In this document: positions 46,129 to 55,775 of the stretch, in pieces
How positions within the stretch are numbered: the stretch's first letter is position 1
How the letters are laid out: every line of letters begins with the position of its first letter
Source: Alcanivorax nanhaiticus
GTDB lineage: Bacteria > Pseudomonadota > Gammaproteobacteria > Pseudomonadales > Alcanivoracaceae
DNA: 64,000 nt
NCBI RefSeq assembly: GCF_000756665.1
Contig: NZ_ARXV01000004.1
Location: 1-64,000 of the forward strand
Reading direction: 5' to 3'
Translations under genes and position numbers: made by a program
Notes under the pieces: generated by a model
What the model was told of the DNA's origin: nothing
Database searches by the model: none
Seen by the model: only the letters and a program-made list of their open reading frames with translations

Positions 46129-47187
46129 TCAAACAATGGGAGGTTCACCTGCCAGGGTCGGTCCTTTTTCGATATCGGAGGTGAATACCTCCAACGACTG
46201 GGCCACCTCACTGACTTCCTCGAAGCGGGCAATGTGGTAGAGGGCTTCGCCTTCGTTGACCAATGGCAGGTTGTTGCGCCCCACCAGAATGCCGGCGGCA
46301 GGGGCGTAGATATTGACGTCTTCGCCACCGAAGGGACTGGAGATACGGCCAATCAGATCGCCTTTCTTGATCCAGGCACCGAGGGCCACCAGGGACAAGA
46401 ACACACCATCACGCTCCGCACGTACCCAACTGGAGGAACGGGCAATGTAGGGCTCAGCAGGGACACGGGAGCGGCGAGCCCCGGTCATGCCGAGATGTTG
46501 CATGACATTGAGCACCCCTTTGACACCGGCGCGGATACAGGATTCTTCGAATCGCAGCGCTTCGCCAGCCTCGTAGGTGATGACCGGAATGCCCTGGGCC
46601 TCGGCCACTTCACGCAGCGTGCCCTCGCCCAATACGGAATTGATAACCACCGGCACACCAAACGCATTCGCCATGGCCCCCGTGTCCTCATTGGACAGGT
46701 CCGCGCGAATCTGTGGCAGATTGGCCCGGTGAATGGCGCCGGTGTGCAGGTCTACCGCATGGGTGGCGCGATCCAGTACCTGGGTCTTGAACTGCCACGC
46801 CATCCGCGCACCCAGGCTGCCCGTTTCAGAGCCGGGGAAACAGCGATTCAGATCGCGACGATCCGGCAGGTAACGGGTCTTATGAATAAAACCGAAGACG
46901 TTCACCACCGGCACTGCCAGCAAGGTGCCATTGATGCTCTTCAAGGCTGAGTGGCGCAACAAGCGACGAATGATCTCCACCCCGTTCAACTCGTCACCAT
47001 GAATGGCAGCACTGACCATCAACACCGGCCCAGGCTTGCGGCCATGAATAACATGGATCGGCACGTTCAACGGTGTCTGGGTATAAAGCTGCGCCAACGG
47101 CAATTCCACCTTGGCCCGCGTCCCCGGCTGAACCGTAATACCATCAATCTCAAAAGGCGCGTTTTTCGGTTCTTTAGTATTTTTCAT
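46129..47187 (-). CDS. Succinylglutamate desuccinylase / aspartoacylase-family protein
   Basis: 352 residues of the AstE/ASPA branch of the M14 zinc carboxypeptidases. Zinc motif HGDELNGVEI (His and Glu), second region NRCFPG, third ligand in AVDLHTGA. A C-terminal beta domain of ~80 residues (APAAGILVGRNNLPLVNEGEAL) resembles a biotinyl-lipoyl-like fold common in this subgroup. Such genes often lie beside rimK, as here, which hints at peptide or glutamate-tail chemistry. No other ast genes are present. Confidence 0.85.
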   Translation of the reverse strand: MKNTKEPKNAPFEIDGITVQPGTRAKVELPLAQLYTQTPLNVPIHVIHGRKPGPVLMVSAAIHGDELNGVEIIRRLLRHSALKSINGTLLAVPVVNVFGFIHKTRYLPDRRDLNRCFPGSETGSLGARMAWQFKTQVLDRATHAVDLHTGAIHRANLPQIRADLSNEDTGAMANAFGVPVVINSVLGEGTLREVAEAQGIPVITYEAGEALRFEESCIRAGVKGVLNVMQHLGMTGARRSRVPAEPYIARSSSWVRAERDGVFLSLVALGAWIKKGDLIGRISSPFGGEDVNIYAPAAGILVGRNNLPLVNEGEALYHIARFEEVSEVAQSLEVFTSDIEKGPTLAGEPPIV

Positions 47188-47259
47188 TCTTCACCCGAGA
47201 CCACAAACTCTCACTACCTTCAGCCAGCGCAGCCAACTTTCACGCCGGACGGGTTTTCG

Positions 47260-47290
47260 CTATTAACTATTCACTATTAACTGTTAACTG
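47260..47290 (-). repeat. Solitary heptad arm, AGTTAAC class
   Basis: Minus-strand units AGTTAAC, AGTTAAT, AGTGAAT, AGTTAAT downstream of rimK. No inverted partner is seen between here and the neighbouring gene. Confidence 0.65.
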
Positions 47291-47298
47291 CCTTTGTT

Positions 47299-48207
47299 TT
47301 ATCCCTTGGAGCCTTTGGTCTGTGTCCGGTAAGGCCGGGCATCTTTCTCGATAAACTTGATCACCATACCCGCCACATCCTTCCCGGTGGCCTGCTCGAT
47401 CCCTTCAAGACCCGGCGAGGAATTCACTTCCATCACCACGGGCCCATGGTTGGAACGCAGAATATCCACACCGGCCACGTTCAGCCCCATGATACGAGCG
47501 GCCCTGACGGCAGTCGCACGCTCCTCCGGAGTGATACGAATCAGGCTGGCGCTACCGCCACGATGCAGGTTGGAGCGGAATTCACCAGGCGCAGCCTGAC
47601 GTTTCATGGCCGCGATCACCTTACCACCCACCACGAAGCAGCGGATGTCTGCACCGCCCGCTTCCTTTATGTATTCCTGCACCATCACCGATACGTTCAG
47701 GCCCATGAAGGCCTCAATCACCGATTCCGCCGCTTTGCGGGTTTCCGCCAGCACCACACCAATGCCCTGGGTCCCTTCCAGCATCTTGATCACCAGCGGC
47801 GCACCGCGAACCATGTTGATCAAGTCAGGGATATCATCCGGGGAGTGAGCAAAGCCGGTGATCGGCAAGCCGACACCTTTGCGGGACAGCAGCTGCAAAG
47901 AACGCAGTTTGTCCCGGGAGCGGGAAATCGCCACGGATTCGTTGACCGGAAACACACCCATCATCTCGAATTGGCGCACCACTGCGGTGCCATACTGGGT
48001 AATGGAGGCACCGATTCGCGGGATCACCGCGTCGAAGCCTTCCAGCACTTCACCCTTGAAGTGAATTTCCGGTTTGTGCGCCACCATGCTCATGTAGCAA
48101 CGCAGGGTATCGATCACATGCATTTCATGCCCGGCGGCTTCGCCGGCTTCCACCAGACGGCGGGTGGAATAGAGTCGCTTGTTTCTCGAAAGAATGGCAA
48201 TTTTCAT
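47299..48207 (-). CDS. rimK: Ribosomal protein S6-glutamate ligase RimK
   Basis: ATP-grasp ligase that adds glutamates to the C-terminus of ribosomal protein S6. 302 residues from [18 protein letters not shown], the normal N-terminus. ATP-grasp features: [38 protein letters not shown], and metal-binding [16 protein letters not shown] longer in-frame start 36 codons upstream overlaps the protease gene spacing and is rejected. It lies 58 bp after the RimB-like gene; the pair is functionally linked in pseudomonads. Confidence 0.95.
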   Translation of the reverse strand: MKIAILSRNKRLYSTRRLVEAGEAAGHEMHVIDTLRCYMSMVAHKPEIHFKGEVLEGFDAVIPRIGASITQYGTAVVRQFEMMGVFPVNESVAISRSRDKLRSLQLLSRKGVGLPITGFAHSPDDIPDLINMVRGAPLVIKMLEGTQGIGVVLAETRKAAESVIEAFMGLNVSVMVQEYIKEAGGADIRCFVVGGKVIAAMKRQAAPGEFRSNLHRGGSASLIRITPEERATAVRAARIMGLNVAGVDILRSNHGPVVMEVNSSPGLEGIEQATGKDVAGMVIKFIEKDARPYRTQTKGSKG

Positions 48208-48265
48208 GGCAGCACTGTCTGTTTGAATTAACGGTGTATAGCGTTGAATAAGCTCTGTGGTTGAA

Positions 48266-48700
48266 TCAGGGGTTATCCCTGTCCCCACCCAACAAAAAGG
48301 ATTCTGTCGGCTCAACCACGATTTCAGTCATGGCAGTGCGGCCAAGCAGCATCCGGAATTTCATATTTTCACGGTCGGTCAGGGTAATCTCAATGGGCCA
48401 TTGGCGCCCACCCAGATTGATCAGGGTAAGAATCACCGGACGTTCTTCCTTGTGACCACCCGAGTCTGTGACCACGCGACGATCCAGCACCGGAGCCTCA
48501 CAAACGGTGACTTGGGGCTGATCCTGAATCGGGTGCAGGGAGAAGCGAACCCACTCCACGCCGTCACGCTCAAAGGGTTCCACTTCAAAGGCATGGATCG
48601 CCGAGGTACGGGCTCCGGTATCCACTTTCATCTTGATGGCATCAATGCCCAGTTCCGGCAGGCTGGCCCACTCGCGCCAGCCTACTACCACTTTTCCCAT
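48266..48700 (-). CDS. rimB: RimB-like ATP-dependent zinc protease family (retropepsin-like)
   Basis: 144 residues of the small family once called DUF785. The aspartic-protease-like [13 protein letters not shown] has the catalytic Asp27. In Pseudomonas, RimB trims S6 tails made by RimK. It overlaps the glyoxalase gene by one base (TGATG) and precedes rimK, forming gloA-rimB-rimK. Confidence 0.85.
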   Translation of the reverse strand: MGKVVVGWREWASLPELGIDAIKMKVDTGARTSAIHAFEVEPFERDGVEWVRFSLHPIQDQPQVTVCEAPVLDRRVVTDSGGHKEERPVILTLINLGGRQWPIEITLTDRENMKFRMLLGRTAMTEIVVEPTESFLLGGDRDNP

Positions 48701-49083
48701 CAGTCGCGTCCCAGCAGTTCAATCTTGTAACCATCCGGGTCTTCCACAAAGGCCAGCACCGTGGTGCCATGCTTCATGGGGCCGGGTTCACGGGTGATCT
48801 TGCCACCCCGTTCACGAATACGCTCACAAGCAGCGTACACGTCATCCACAGCCAGCGCGACATGGCCATAGCCATTACCCAAATCGTACGCGTGCTGGTC
48901 CCAGTTAAAGGTCAGCTCCAACACAGCCCCCTCTGACTCGGGCTGATAGCCCACGAATACATTGGTAAAGCGGCCTTCCGGGTATTCCTTGCGGCGGATT
49001 TCGTGCATGCCCAATACCTCGGTATAGAACGCAACCGACTGTTCGAGATTGCCCACACGCAGCATGGTATGAAGGATTCGCAT
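48700..49083 (-). CDS. gloA: Lactoylglutathione lyase (glyoxalase I)
   Basis: 127 residues from [17 protein letters not shown]. Metal ligands: His5, Glu in LELTFNW, His in GYGHVALAV, and Glu in YKIELLG. Converts the methylglyoxal-glutathione adduct. The 39 codons upstream in frame are not glyoxalase-like. First gene of the unit with rimB and rimK; coupling by a one-base overlap. Confidence 0.95.
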   Translation of the reverse strand: MRILHTMLRVGNLEQSVAFYTEVLGMHEIRRKEYPEGRFTNVFVGYQPESEGAVLELTFNWDQHAYDLGNGYGHVALAVDDVYAACERIRERGGKITREPGPMKHGTTVLAFVEDPDGYKIELLGRD

Positions 49084-49225
49084 GATTCGCTGGCTCCTGG
49101 CGACGGTAAAAACGGACAGGCAAGTCGCCCCTGCCGTGTCAGGGCGAAGTGTGGTGGCAGAAGGCAGAATTAACAACAAAAAAAGCCGGCCATCAGGCAC
49201 GGCGGGTGTTTTTTGCGATCAGGGA

Positions 49226-49374
49226 CGAGTTGAAAGTTCAAAGTTTAAACGCGGATTGCGTCGTCGCGACTGAAATGCCGTGGCCGCGATTACCGGAATG
49301 GTGCGGGCACGGCAGTTCAGCCCCCAGCCACCGCTGACGCGCATTTCAACTTTAAGCGTTGAACTTTTCGACTC
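49226..49374. repeat. Heptad element, AGTTNAA class, second copy
   Basis: Left arm AGTTGAA, AGTTCAA, AGTTTAA; right arm 49344-49374 inverted with one 8-bp slip. The core (around 49273-49315) is an imperfect match to the hairpin in the copy at 16210, including TGCCGTG and GCGGGCACGGC. The 406-bp gap holds this element and a REP palindrome; no gene. Confidence 0.75.
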
Positions 49375-49404
49375 AAGAGCGCCTGGAGGATGGCGAGAAC
49401 GGCT

Positions 49405-49473
49405 ATTGTGGGAGCGGCCATTCGGCCGCGATCGTTATGGCAGAGAATCGCGGTCCAACGCCGCTCCCACAAT
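49405..49473. repeat. REP-type palindrome, copy C
   Basis: Perfect 14-bp arms ATTGTGGGAGCGGC and GCCGCTCCCACAAT around a CGGCCATTCGGCCG inner hairpin. Confidence 0.8.
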
Positions 49474-49489
49474 GGAGTGATCAATGGCT

Positions 49490-50866
49490 TCAGGGCAAGA
49501 ACATCGAACCCTGGTCATCTACCCAGGCTTCCGGCACCCGACCTTCGCGAATACGCTGGGGGTGATCGCCCACATCCACCCTCGCCACTTCCTGGCCACT
49601 GGCATAATTGAAGATCGACATCTGGTCAGTGCCACTCCAGGAAACATAGCAGTGCTCACCGTCCTTGCTGGTGGTAACCCAATATGGCTTCTCGCCAACC
49701 CCTTTCTTGAGGGTGTAGGCGAAGGTTTCCCGGTCTACCAGCGCCACATAATCGCTCATGGTACCCGCCACACACAGGGTCTTGTTGTCCGCACTGAGAG
49801 CAATACCGTGATGGGCGGAATCATTAACGTACAGTTCCCGGGGCAGGCCGTTGGTGAGATCCGGCAGTTCGGCCAGCCGCAACACCTTTTCCTCTTCCAG
49901 ATCGTATTCGATAAATCCATGAAGAAACGACAGCTGGAAGTAGAAGTAGCGATCATCGGAAGTATGCGCCATGGGGCGTACTGCAGTACTCAGGTTGCCG
50001 TAGCCCGCCTCTTCCAGATCCGCAGCCAGATCCAGCTTCTTGATGATCTCCATACTGTCCGCGTCCACCACCTGGAAAATACGCTCACCCTTGGTGGCAT
50101 CCAGCAGGTTTTGCCCCAGCAGGGCATCGGTGAGATCACCAATCAACTTGCTGTCCAGGGGGGTATAAACGGTGCCGATACTGGCGTGATAAATGCGTTT
50201 GCCGTCCTTTGAGTAGATATTCTCATGGGGGGAGTCGCCAGAGGGGAAGCGTTTGAGTTCGGCACCTGTCTCCACATCAAGAATATGGACCACATTGCCG
50301 GTGGAGGCCGAGACAGCTACCTGAGTGCCATCCGGGGATACCGCCATGTGATCCGAACGGTAACCATCCACCTCAAAGCGCCATTCAATCTCGCCGCTGG
50401 CTATGTCGATGCCAACCACATCTGCATAGCTGGGGCGCGACACGATCAGCAAGCGGCCATCGTTGCTACTGTACATGTCATCCACATACTGATGATTGCC
50501 CTCACCAATCAATAGCCGTATCCCTTGAAAGAACAGCAGGTCTTCGGGATTGCTGGCGATGGCGGCCTCGCGCTCCTGCTGATCCGGGATACCATTGATT
50601 CGCCCCAGACGTTCATAAGTATCACGATCGACAACATCGACCATGCCTTCCCAGTTATTACCCACGAAAATAACGTCTCGGGCCTTGGCTGCAGGCTCAG
50701 GCAGCGCCGGCGCAGGGCTTTCTTCCTCCACATTCGGAACCGGCGCTTGCGCTGTGTCGGTAACCGGAGTCGACGGGGTACTGGAACCGCTTCCGCCGCC
50801 ACAGGCAGCAACAGACAGGGTCAAGGCAGTAGCCAGCAATGTAAGACGAGGGGTGAAAGCGGCCAT
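49490..50866 (-). CDS. Beta-propeller lipoprotein (YVTN/amine-dehydrogenase-like)
   Basis: 458 residues. Lipobox SVAAC gives the acylated Cys at ~22, followed by GGGSGSS and a Pro/Thr linker to about 60. The rest forms propeller blades: DVIFVGNNWEGMVDVVDRDTY, HMAVSPDGTQVAVSAS, TGNVVHILDVETGAELKRF, GIALSADNKTLCVAGT, YVSWSGTDQMSIFNYASGQ. No catalytic motif is seen; YVTN-like propellers often bind proteins or cell surfaces. A single gene after the argG terminator. Confidence 0.82.
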   Translation of the reverse strand: MAAFTPRLTLLATALTLSVAACGGGSGSSTPSTPVTDTAQAPVPNVEEESPAPALPEPAAKARDVIFVGNNWEGMVDVVDRDTYERLGRINGIPDQQEREAAIASNPEDLLFFQGIRLLIGEGNHQYVDDMYSSNDGRLLIVSRPSYADVVGIDIASGEIEWRFEVDGYRSDHMAVSPDGTQVAVSASTGNVVHILDVETGAELKRFPSGDSPHENIYSKDGKRIYHASIGTVYTPLDSKLIGDLTDALLGQNLLDATKGERIFQVVDADSMEIIKKLDLAADLEEAGYGNLSTAVRPMAHTSDDRYFYFQLSFLHGFIEYDLEEEKVLRLAELPDLTNGLPRELYVNDSAHHGIALSADNKTLCVAGTMSDYVALVDRETFAYTLKKGVGEKPYWVTTSKDGEHCYVSWSGTDQMSIFNYASGQEVARVDVGDHPQRIREGRVPEAWVDDQGSMFLP

Positions 50867-50964
50867 GGTCAGAATCCTCCCAACAGCGATAGGTGTTGTT
50901 GTTATGAGGCGACCAGCTTAATTGTGACGATAGTACAAATTAAATGGGAGTTCGTTTTCGTTGT

Positions 50965-51083
50965 GTAACATGGAACACGGGACATCAAATCCCTGACGCC
51001 AAACGCAAAAAACCGCCGCAACCTTTCGGCATGCGGCGGTTTGTTGTTCGAGCGTCATGCATCGGGCATCAAGTGCCCGGCGC
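50965..51083. repeat. Degenerate heptad element around the argG terminator
   Basis: Left units GTAACAT, GGAACAC, GGGACAT; right units GCGTCAT, GCATCGG, GCATCAA. The phase is 7 bp but matches between arms are weak. The terminator hairpin lies between. Confidence 0.4.
51010..51042 (-). terminator. Intrinsic terminator after argG
   Basis: AAACCGCCGCA / TGCGGCGGTTT stem; T-run on the minus strand. Confidence 0.88.
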
Positions 51084-51086
51084 AGA

Positions 51087-52310
51087 TCAGCTCAACTTGC
51101 GACCATTCTTGGCCGCAATACGCAGACGCAGAGCGTTCAGTTTGATAAAGCCTTCCGCATCTTTCTGATCATAAGCGCCGGCATCGTCCTCGAAGGTCGC
51201 GATGGAGGCGTCGAACAGGCTATCGTTCTCGGAGCGACGACCCACCACGGTGGCGTTGCCCTTGTACAACTTCATGCGGACTTCGCCGTTCACGTGTTCC
51301 TGGGTAGCATCAATAAGCTTCTGCAAGGCCAGACGCTCCGGGCTCCACCAGTAGCCGTTGTACACCAGCTCGGCATACTTGGGCATCACAGAGTCTTTCA
51401 GGTGCGCGGACTCACGATCCAGGGTAAGGGACTCGATGGCGCGGTGCGCCGGCAACATGATGGTGCCGCCGGGAGTTTCGTAGCAACCACGGGACTTCAT
51501 GCCCACGTAACGGTTTTCCACCAGGTCCAGACGGCCGATGCCGTTGTCGCCACCCAGCTTGTTCAGCTTGGTCAGCACTTCCGCCGGGCTCAAACGCTCG
51601 CCATCGATGGACACGATGTCGCCTTTCTCGAAGCCCAGGGTGATGTAGGTGGCCTGATCCGGAGCCGCTTCCGGGCTCACGCTCCAGCGCCACATGTCGT
51701 CTTCAGCTTCCCACCACGGATCTTCCAGGTTGCCGCCCTCATAAGAAATGTGCAGCAGGTTGGCGTCCATGGAGTAAGGAGATTTCTTCTTCTTGCTGGA
51801 GAAATCCACCGGGATGTTGCGCTCTTCGCAGTAGGCCATCAGCTTTTCGCGGGAGTTCAGATCCCACTCACGCCACGGCGCGATCACCTGGATGCCAGGA
51901 GCCAGAGCGTAAGCGCCCAGCTCGAAGCGAACCTGATCGTTACCTTTACCGGTGGCACCGTGGGAAATGGCGTCAGCGCCGGTTTCTTCGGCGATTTCCA
52001 CCAGACGCTTGGCAATCAGCGGGCGCGCGATGGAGGTACCCAGCAGGTACTCACCTTCGTAGATGGTGTTGGCGCGGAACATGGGGAAAACATAGTCACG
52101 CACAAATTCTTCGCGCAGGTCTTCAATGTAGATTTCCTTCACGCCCATGGCCTGAGCCTTGGCGCGGGCGGGCTCCACTTCTTCCCCCTGGCCGATATCG
52201 GCAGTAAAGGTCACCACCTCACAGTCATAGGTATCCTGCAGCCATTTAACGATTACCGAGGTATCGAGGCCGCCGGAATAAGCCAGCACTACCTTGTTGA
52301 TCTTGGACAT
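51087..52310 (-). CDS. argG: Argininosuccinate synthase
   Basis: Joins citrulline and aspartate in arginine synthesis. 407 residues from [19 protein letters not shown]; the ATP PP-loop is YSGGLDTS. Other conserved runs: [39 protein letters not shown]. The in-frame codons upstream are not conserved and fall in a promoter region. argD and argF are at 61-63 kb, so the pathway is dispersed. Confidence 0.97.
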   Translation of the reverse strand: MSKINKVVLAYSGGLDTSVIVKWLQDTYDCEVVTFTADIGQGEEVEPARAKAQAMGVKEIYIEDLREEFVRDYVFPMFRANTIYEGEYLLGTSIARPLIAKRLVEIAEETGADAISHGATGKGNDQVRFELGAYALAPGIQVIAPWREWDLNSREKLMAYCEERNIPVDFSSKKKKSPYSMDANLLHISYEGGNLEDPWWEAEDDMWRWSVSPEAAPDQATYITLGFEKGDIVSIDGERLSPAEVLTKLNKLGGDNGIGRLDLVENRYVGMKSRGCYETPGGTIMLPAHRAIESLTLDRESAHLKDSVMPKYAELVYNGYWWSPERLALQKLIDATQEHVNGEVRMKLYKGNATVVGRRSENDSLFDASIATFEDDAGAYDQKDAEGFIKLNALRLRIAAKNGRKLS

Positions 52311-52494
52311 TGAAAGACTCCGCAAATGGGTGGGCCGCAGCGCGTGTTCAGGCCACCCGGTGAATCGAGGGAGCGTATTGTACCTGCCACGCAGTGGCGT
52401 CGTCACCTGTCACGACTGGCAGGATTCCGGTAGCATAGCCGTTTCCCGGCGCCCCGGAGGGGGTGAGCGGGGTATTTAGTCTGTTGGAGTCATC

Positions 52495-53163
52495 ATGAGC
52501 GATATGCACCCCAGCCTGGCGCTGCGGTTTCGTGGCTTTCTGCCGGTAGTCATTGACGTGGAAACCGGGGGATTCAATGCCAATACCGATGCCCTGCTGG
52601 AAATCGCCGCGGTCCTGATCGATATGGACGCCCAGGGCTACCTGCGCCCTTCTACCCGCATCCAGTTTCACGTCGACCCTTTCCCGGGTGCCAACATTGA
52701 GCAGGCTGCTCTGGATTTCACCGGTATCGATCCGCACAATCCACTGCGCGGCGCGGTAACTGAAGACACCGCCCTGAAAGGGGTGTTCGAACCGGTGCGC
52801 AAAGCCATCAAGAAACACGGCTGCAACCGGGCGGTGCTGGTGGGCCATAACAGTTTCTTCGATCTGGGCTTTCTTAACGCTGCCGCAGAGCGTAATGAGG
52901 TGAAACGTAATCCGTTCCACCCATTCTCCAGTTTTGATACTGCCGCCCTGGCGGGTCTGGTCTATGGCCAAACGGTTTTGGCCAAGGCCTGCGAAGCTGC
53001 CGGCATCCGCTTCAGCCAGCGCGAAGCACACTCTGCACTGTACGATGCCACCCGCACCGCCGAGCTGTTCTGTTCCATGGTGAACCGCTTCCGCGATCTG
53101 GGCGGGTGGCCACCACCCCCACCCGGCGAAATGCCGCCGACCCTGGCAAAAGCCCTGGACTGA
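52495..53163 (+). CDS. rnt: Ribonuclease T
   Basis: DEDDh exoribonuclease that trims the 3' ends of tRNA and other stable RNAs. 222 residues. Active-site motifs: [10 protein letters not shown] (Asp21, Glu23), FVEH-like segment replaced by [16 protein letters not shown], and [14 protein letters not shown] (His/Asp). Size and motifs fit. Divergent from argG, single gene. Confidence 0.95.
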   Translation: MSDMHPSLALRFRGFLPVVIDVETGGFNANTDALLEIAAVLIDMDAQGYLRPSTRIQFHVDPFPGANIEQAALDFTGIDPHNPLRGAVTEDTALKGVFEPVRKAIKKHGCNRAVLVGHNSFFDLGFLNAAAERNEVKRNPFHPFSSFDTAALAGLVYGQTVLAKACEAAGIRFSQREAHSALYDATRTAELFCSMVNRFRDLGGWPPPPPGEMPPTLAKALD

Positions 53164-53482
53164 TTCAACAGCGTTTTTTTACCACAGAGGGCACAGAGTT
53201 CACTGAGGGAAAACCTTCCGAGCTCTGCCCCTCTGATCTAGTGGAAGGTGATCCCGCCGCGATCTTTCCATACCGTCCAGAATCGCGGTCGCACCCGGAG
53301 GGGGGATTCCCTAGCGTGGGGACGGTTTTTTGTGGGAGCGGCGGTTCCGCCGCGATGTGCCTGGGCACGATTGAAGACCGGTGTCGCGGTCGCGTCTAAA
53401 GTTGAGTCGGTTTTGGCGTTGACGTCCCAAGTTCGACTCCAGAGGTCAGGAGCCTGCCTTCCCGCTAACCCGCGATGAACCC
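53164..53482. repeat. Intergenic repeat region after rnt (REP half-site, CCCGCGATGAACC motif)
   Basis: Contains a one-armed REP sequence (53331-53357; TGTGGGAGCGGCGGTTCCGC) and, at 53460-53482, CCCGCTAACCCGCGATGAACC. The latter motif also occurs next to terminators at about 52-75 and, decayed, 37350-37370. No gene is seen. Confidence 0.6.
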
Positions 53483-53517
53483 AAAAAAAGGGCCGCTAAA
53501 AAGCGGCCCTTTTTTTT
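53483..53517 (-). terminator. Intrinsic terminator after peroxiredoxin gene
   Basis: GGGCCGCT / AGCGGCCC stem with seven A and eight T on the two sides, so it can act in both directions. Confidence 0.92.
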
Positions 53518-53530
53518 GTGCCTGCGCTTC

Positions 53531-54133
53531 TTACAGCTTGTCTGCGTTACCAGACAGGTACTCGGCAACACCTTCCGGGGAAGCGTTCATGCCGGAATCG
53601 CCTTTCTGCCAGCCAGCCGGGCACACTTCACCGTGCTCTTCGTGGAACTGCAGGGCGTCAACCAGACGGATCAGCTCTTCCATGTTACGACCCAGCGGCA
53701 GATCGTTAACGATCTGGCTGCGTACCACGCCGTTCTGGTCGATCAGGAAAACACCACGGAATGCCATGCCGCCTTCAGACTCTACGTCGTAGGACTGGGC
53801 AATGGTGTGGTTCATGTCAGCGGCCAGAGTGTATTTCACCGGACCGATACCGCCTTCGTTGATCGGGGTGTTACGCCAGGCGTTGTGGGTGAAGTGGCTG
53901 TCGATAGACACGCCGATCACTTCCACGCCACGCTCTTTGAACGCATCCATACGATGATCCAGAGCGATCAGCTCGGACGGGCATACAAAGGTGAAGTCCA
54001 GCGGGTAGAAGAAGACCAGACCGTATTTGCCCTTGATGGCTTCGGACAGAGTGAATGAGTCAACGATGCTGCCATCGCCCAGTACAGCAGGAACAGTGAA
54101 ATCCGGTGCGGGCTTACCAACCAGAACAGCCAT
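53531..54133 (-). CDS. Typical 2-Cys peroxiredoxin (AhpC/Prx1 type)
   Basis: 200 residues from MAVLVGKPAPDF, preceded by AAGGAGAT. Peroxidatic Cys51 in DFTFVCPSE, resolving Cys171 in GEVCPAGW; GGIGPVKY and the C-terminal extension mark a typical 2-Cys enzyme sensitive to overoxidation. It reduces H2O2 and organic peroxides. No ahpF-like reductase is adjacent. A 14-codon upstream extension is rejected. Confidence 0.95.
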   Translation of the reverse strand: MAVLVGKPAPDFTVPAVLGDGSIVDSFTLSEAIKGKYGLVFFYPLDFTFVCPSELIALDHRMDAFKERGVEVIGVSIDSHFTHNAWRNTPINEGGIGPVKYTLAADMNHTIAQSYDVESEGGMAFRGVFLIDQNGVVRSQIVNDLPLGRNMEELIRLVDALQFHEEHGEVCPAGWQKGDSGMNASPEGVAEYLSGNADKL

Positions 54134-54291
54134 GTTTATCTCCTTGTGTGAGAGGGGTAAAACCGGGGACATCACGTCCCGCGAAACTGTGCTCTATCAT
54201 GGGGATTCCGGCGCGGCATGCAACCGGCTTTGTTGCGGAATCCAACCAATTGCTCAATGAATAGGCAATTGGGGCACTTCTGCAGCCCTCT

Positions 54292-55017
54292 TTAGCGGCG
54301 GCTTCGACTCCAGATCACCGTGCCGGTAATGGCCAGAATGGTGAGTACCAGGGCCGCGAAGTCCATCACCAACTGCCCCGCCAGGCCGGCAATCCGGCCC
54401 GCGTGCAGATCCAGCAACAACCGCTGCCAGGTCAGGGAAGGCGGCACACTCTGGTCAATCAGGGCTTTTTCCAGACCGTTTGGCAATGGCCTGGCGTCCA
54501 GCTGCTGCCAGTCCCCCTGATACGGACTTGCCATCAGCTGGTCCACGTCGTAACGCAGCAATGCATCGCCGGTGTCCAGGATCAATCCAGTGTCATCACT
54601 GCCCAGATTTTCAAAGACCGGCAATCCATAGGCCTTGCCGATGCGTTCCACCAGCTGGCCATTGCCGTCCAGCAGCATCAGCTCCTGCCCGCAACCGACA
54701 ATCAGCAGCCCGTTGTGACGCGCTACCCCATGCAATGGAGGCGTGCAATGCAGGGTGTCAGCACCATCCACATACAAGCGCTCATTCAGTTCTGCGTACC
54801 ACTGACCTTCCAGGAAATAGCCCCTGATGTCGCTGGGCACCGGCGCACCGTACCAGCGCGCCAGCAAGGGCGACATGGGCTTGCTGGACCAGCCAAGGGA
54901 CTCGATGTGATTGAGCATCACCCCCGTAATCGACAGCACCAGCACCGGCAATGCCACCGCCAGCCCCAGCCAGCGGTGCCAGCGACGCCACTGGCGTGTA
55001 GGGTTCCGTTTTTTCAC
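54292..55017 (-). CDS. PepSY-associated inner-membrane protein
   Basis: 241 residues from GTG (GAGG upstream). Transmembrane helices at about 14-36 and 213-236 bound a periplasmic domain with two PepSY-like segments. Pattern WRRWHRWLGLAVALPVLVLSITGVMLN and the C-terminal RIAGLAGQLVMDFAALVLTILAITG are typical of PepSY_TM proteins, which commonly neighbour TonB-dependent siderophore receptors; a TonB receptor is 2 kb away beyond grxD and an insertion sequence. A role in iron uptake or respiration is inferred from this. Confidence 0.82.
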   Translation of the reverse strand: MKKRNPTRQWRRWHRWLGLAVALPVLVLSITGVMLNHIESLGWSSKPMSPLLARWYGAPVPSDIRGYFLEGQWYAELNERLYVDGADTLHCTPPLHGVARHNGLLIVGCGQELMLLDGNGQLVERIGKAYGLPVFENLGSDDTGLILDTGDALLRYDVDQLMASPYQGDWQQLDARPLPNGLEKALIDQSVPPSLTWQRLLLDLHAGRIAGLAGQLVMDFAALVLTILAITGTVIWSRSRR

Positions 55018-55134
55018 CTAGCAACCTCAATGAGGCCAATAATCCACGTCGATTGTAGGCGCTAATGCATTAGGGCCAACACCGGAACCTCCAGCAGCCT
55101 GAACAAAACCGTCAAGAGCCCCACACGCAGGCAT

Positions 55135-55157
55135 AAAAAACCCGGCGCTGGGCCGGG
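55135..55157 (-). terminator. Intrinsic terminator after grxD
   Basis: CCCGGC / GCCGGG stem with six T on the minus strand, 27 bp past the stop. Confidence 0.8.
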
Positions 55158-55183
55158 CCTTCATTCATTACAGAGTAACGAGA

Positions 55184-55516
55184 TCAGTCGCTGCCGTCAG
55201 TCTCTGCCGCTGCGCCATCCACCAGCTCCTTGAGCTGACCGGAGCGATACATGTCCATGATGATGTCGCAGCCACCCACCAGCTCGCCACCCACCCACAG
55301 CTGGGGATAGGTCGGCCAGTTGGCATACTCCTTCAAACTCTGACGAATTTCCGGCGCTTCCAGGATATTCACATAGGCAAACGGCTTTCCCACCGCGGTC
55401 ATGGCTTCCACCACCTGCGCGGAGAAGCCGCACTGGGGGAACTGCGGGGTGCCCTTCATGTAAAGGATCACCGGGTTTTTTTCGATCTGGTCTTTGATGA
55501 CCTGAATAACATCCAT
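55184..55516 (-). CDS. grxD: Monothiol glutaredoxin Grx4
   Basis: 110 residues with the CGFS active site (Cys29), TPQFPQ upstream, and the glutathione-binding WPTYPQLWVGGELVGGCDI. CGFS glutaredoxins carry and deliver Fe-S clusters. Single gene. Its upstream region contains REP-like and inverted repeats. Confidence 0.95.
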   Translation of the reverse strand: MDVIQVIKDQIEKNPVILYMKGTPQFPQCGFSAQVVEAMTAVGKPFAYVNILEAPEIRQSLKEYANWPTYPQLWVGGELVGGCDIIMDMYRSGQLKELVDGAAAETDGSD

Positions 55517-55775
55517 ACTGAACTACCTGGCGTTTTGAGGGGGTTGATTGGCTCTATTCTAGCACTGATGGCCCTGCTCCTCCCAGATGGGGCCGGAGAG
55601 CCACGCCTTCAAGGGTCACGGAACAGAAAAGGGGGCCGAAGCCCACCGCTGTCCCACATTTTTCAGGCTCCTCTTTGGGAAAGGCCCCTCTTCCTTTGTG
55701 GGAGCTTGCTTGCAAGCGAATTCGGCCTTTGCGAACACGTCTTCGCCTGCAAGCAAGCGCTTACCCTGGAAGAAT

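Noticed and set aside
51057..52313. 418-codon open frame opposite argG
   Set aside because: Antisense shadow of a complete ArgG.
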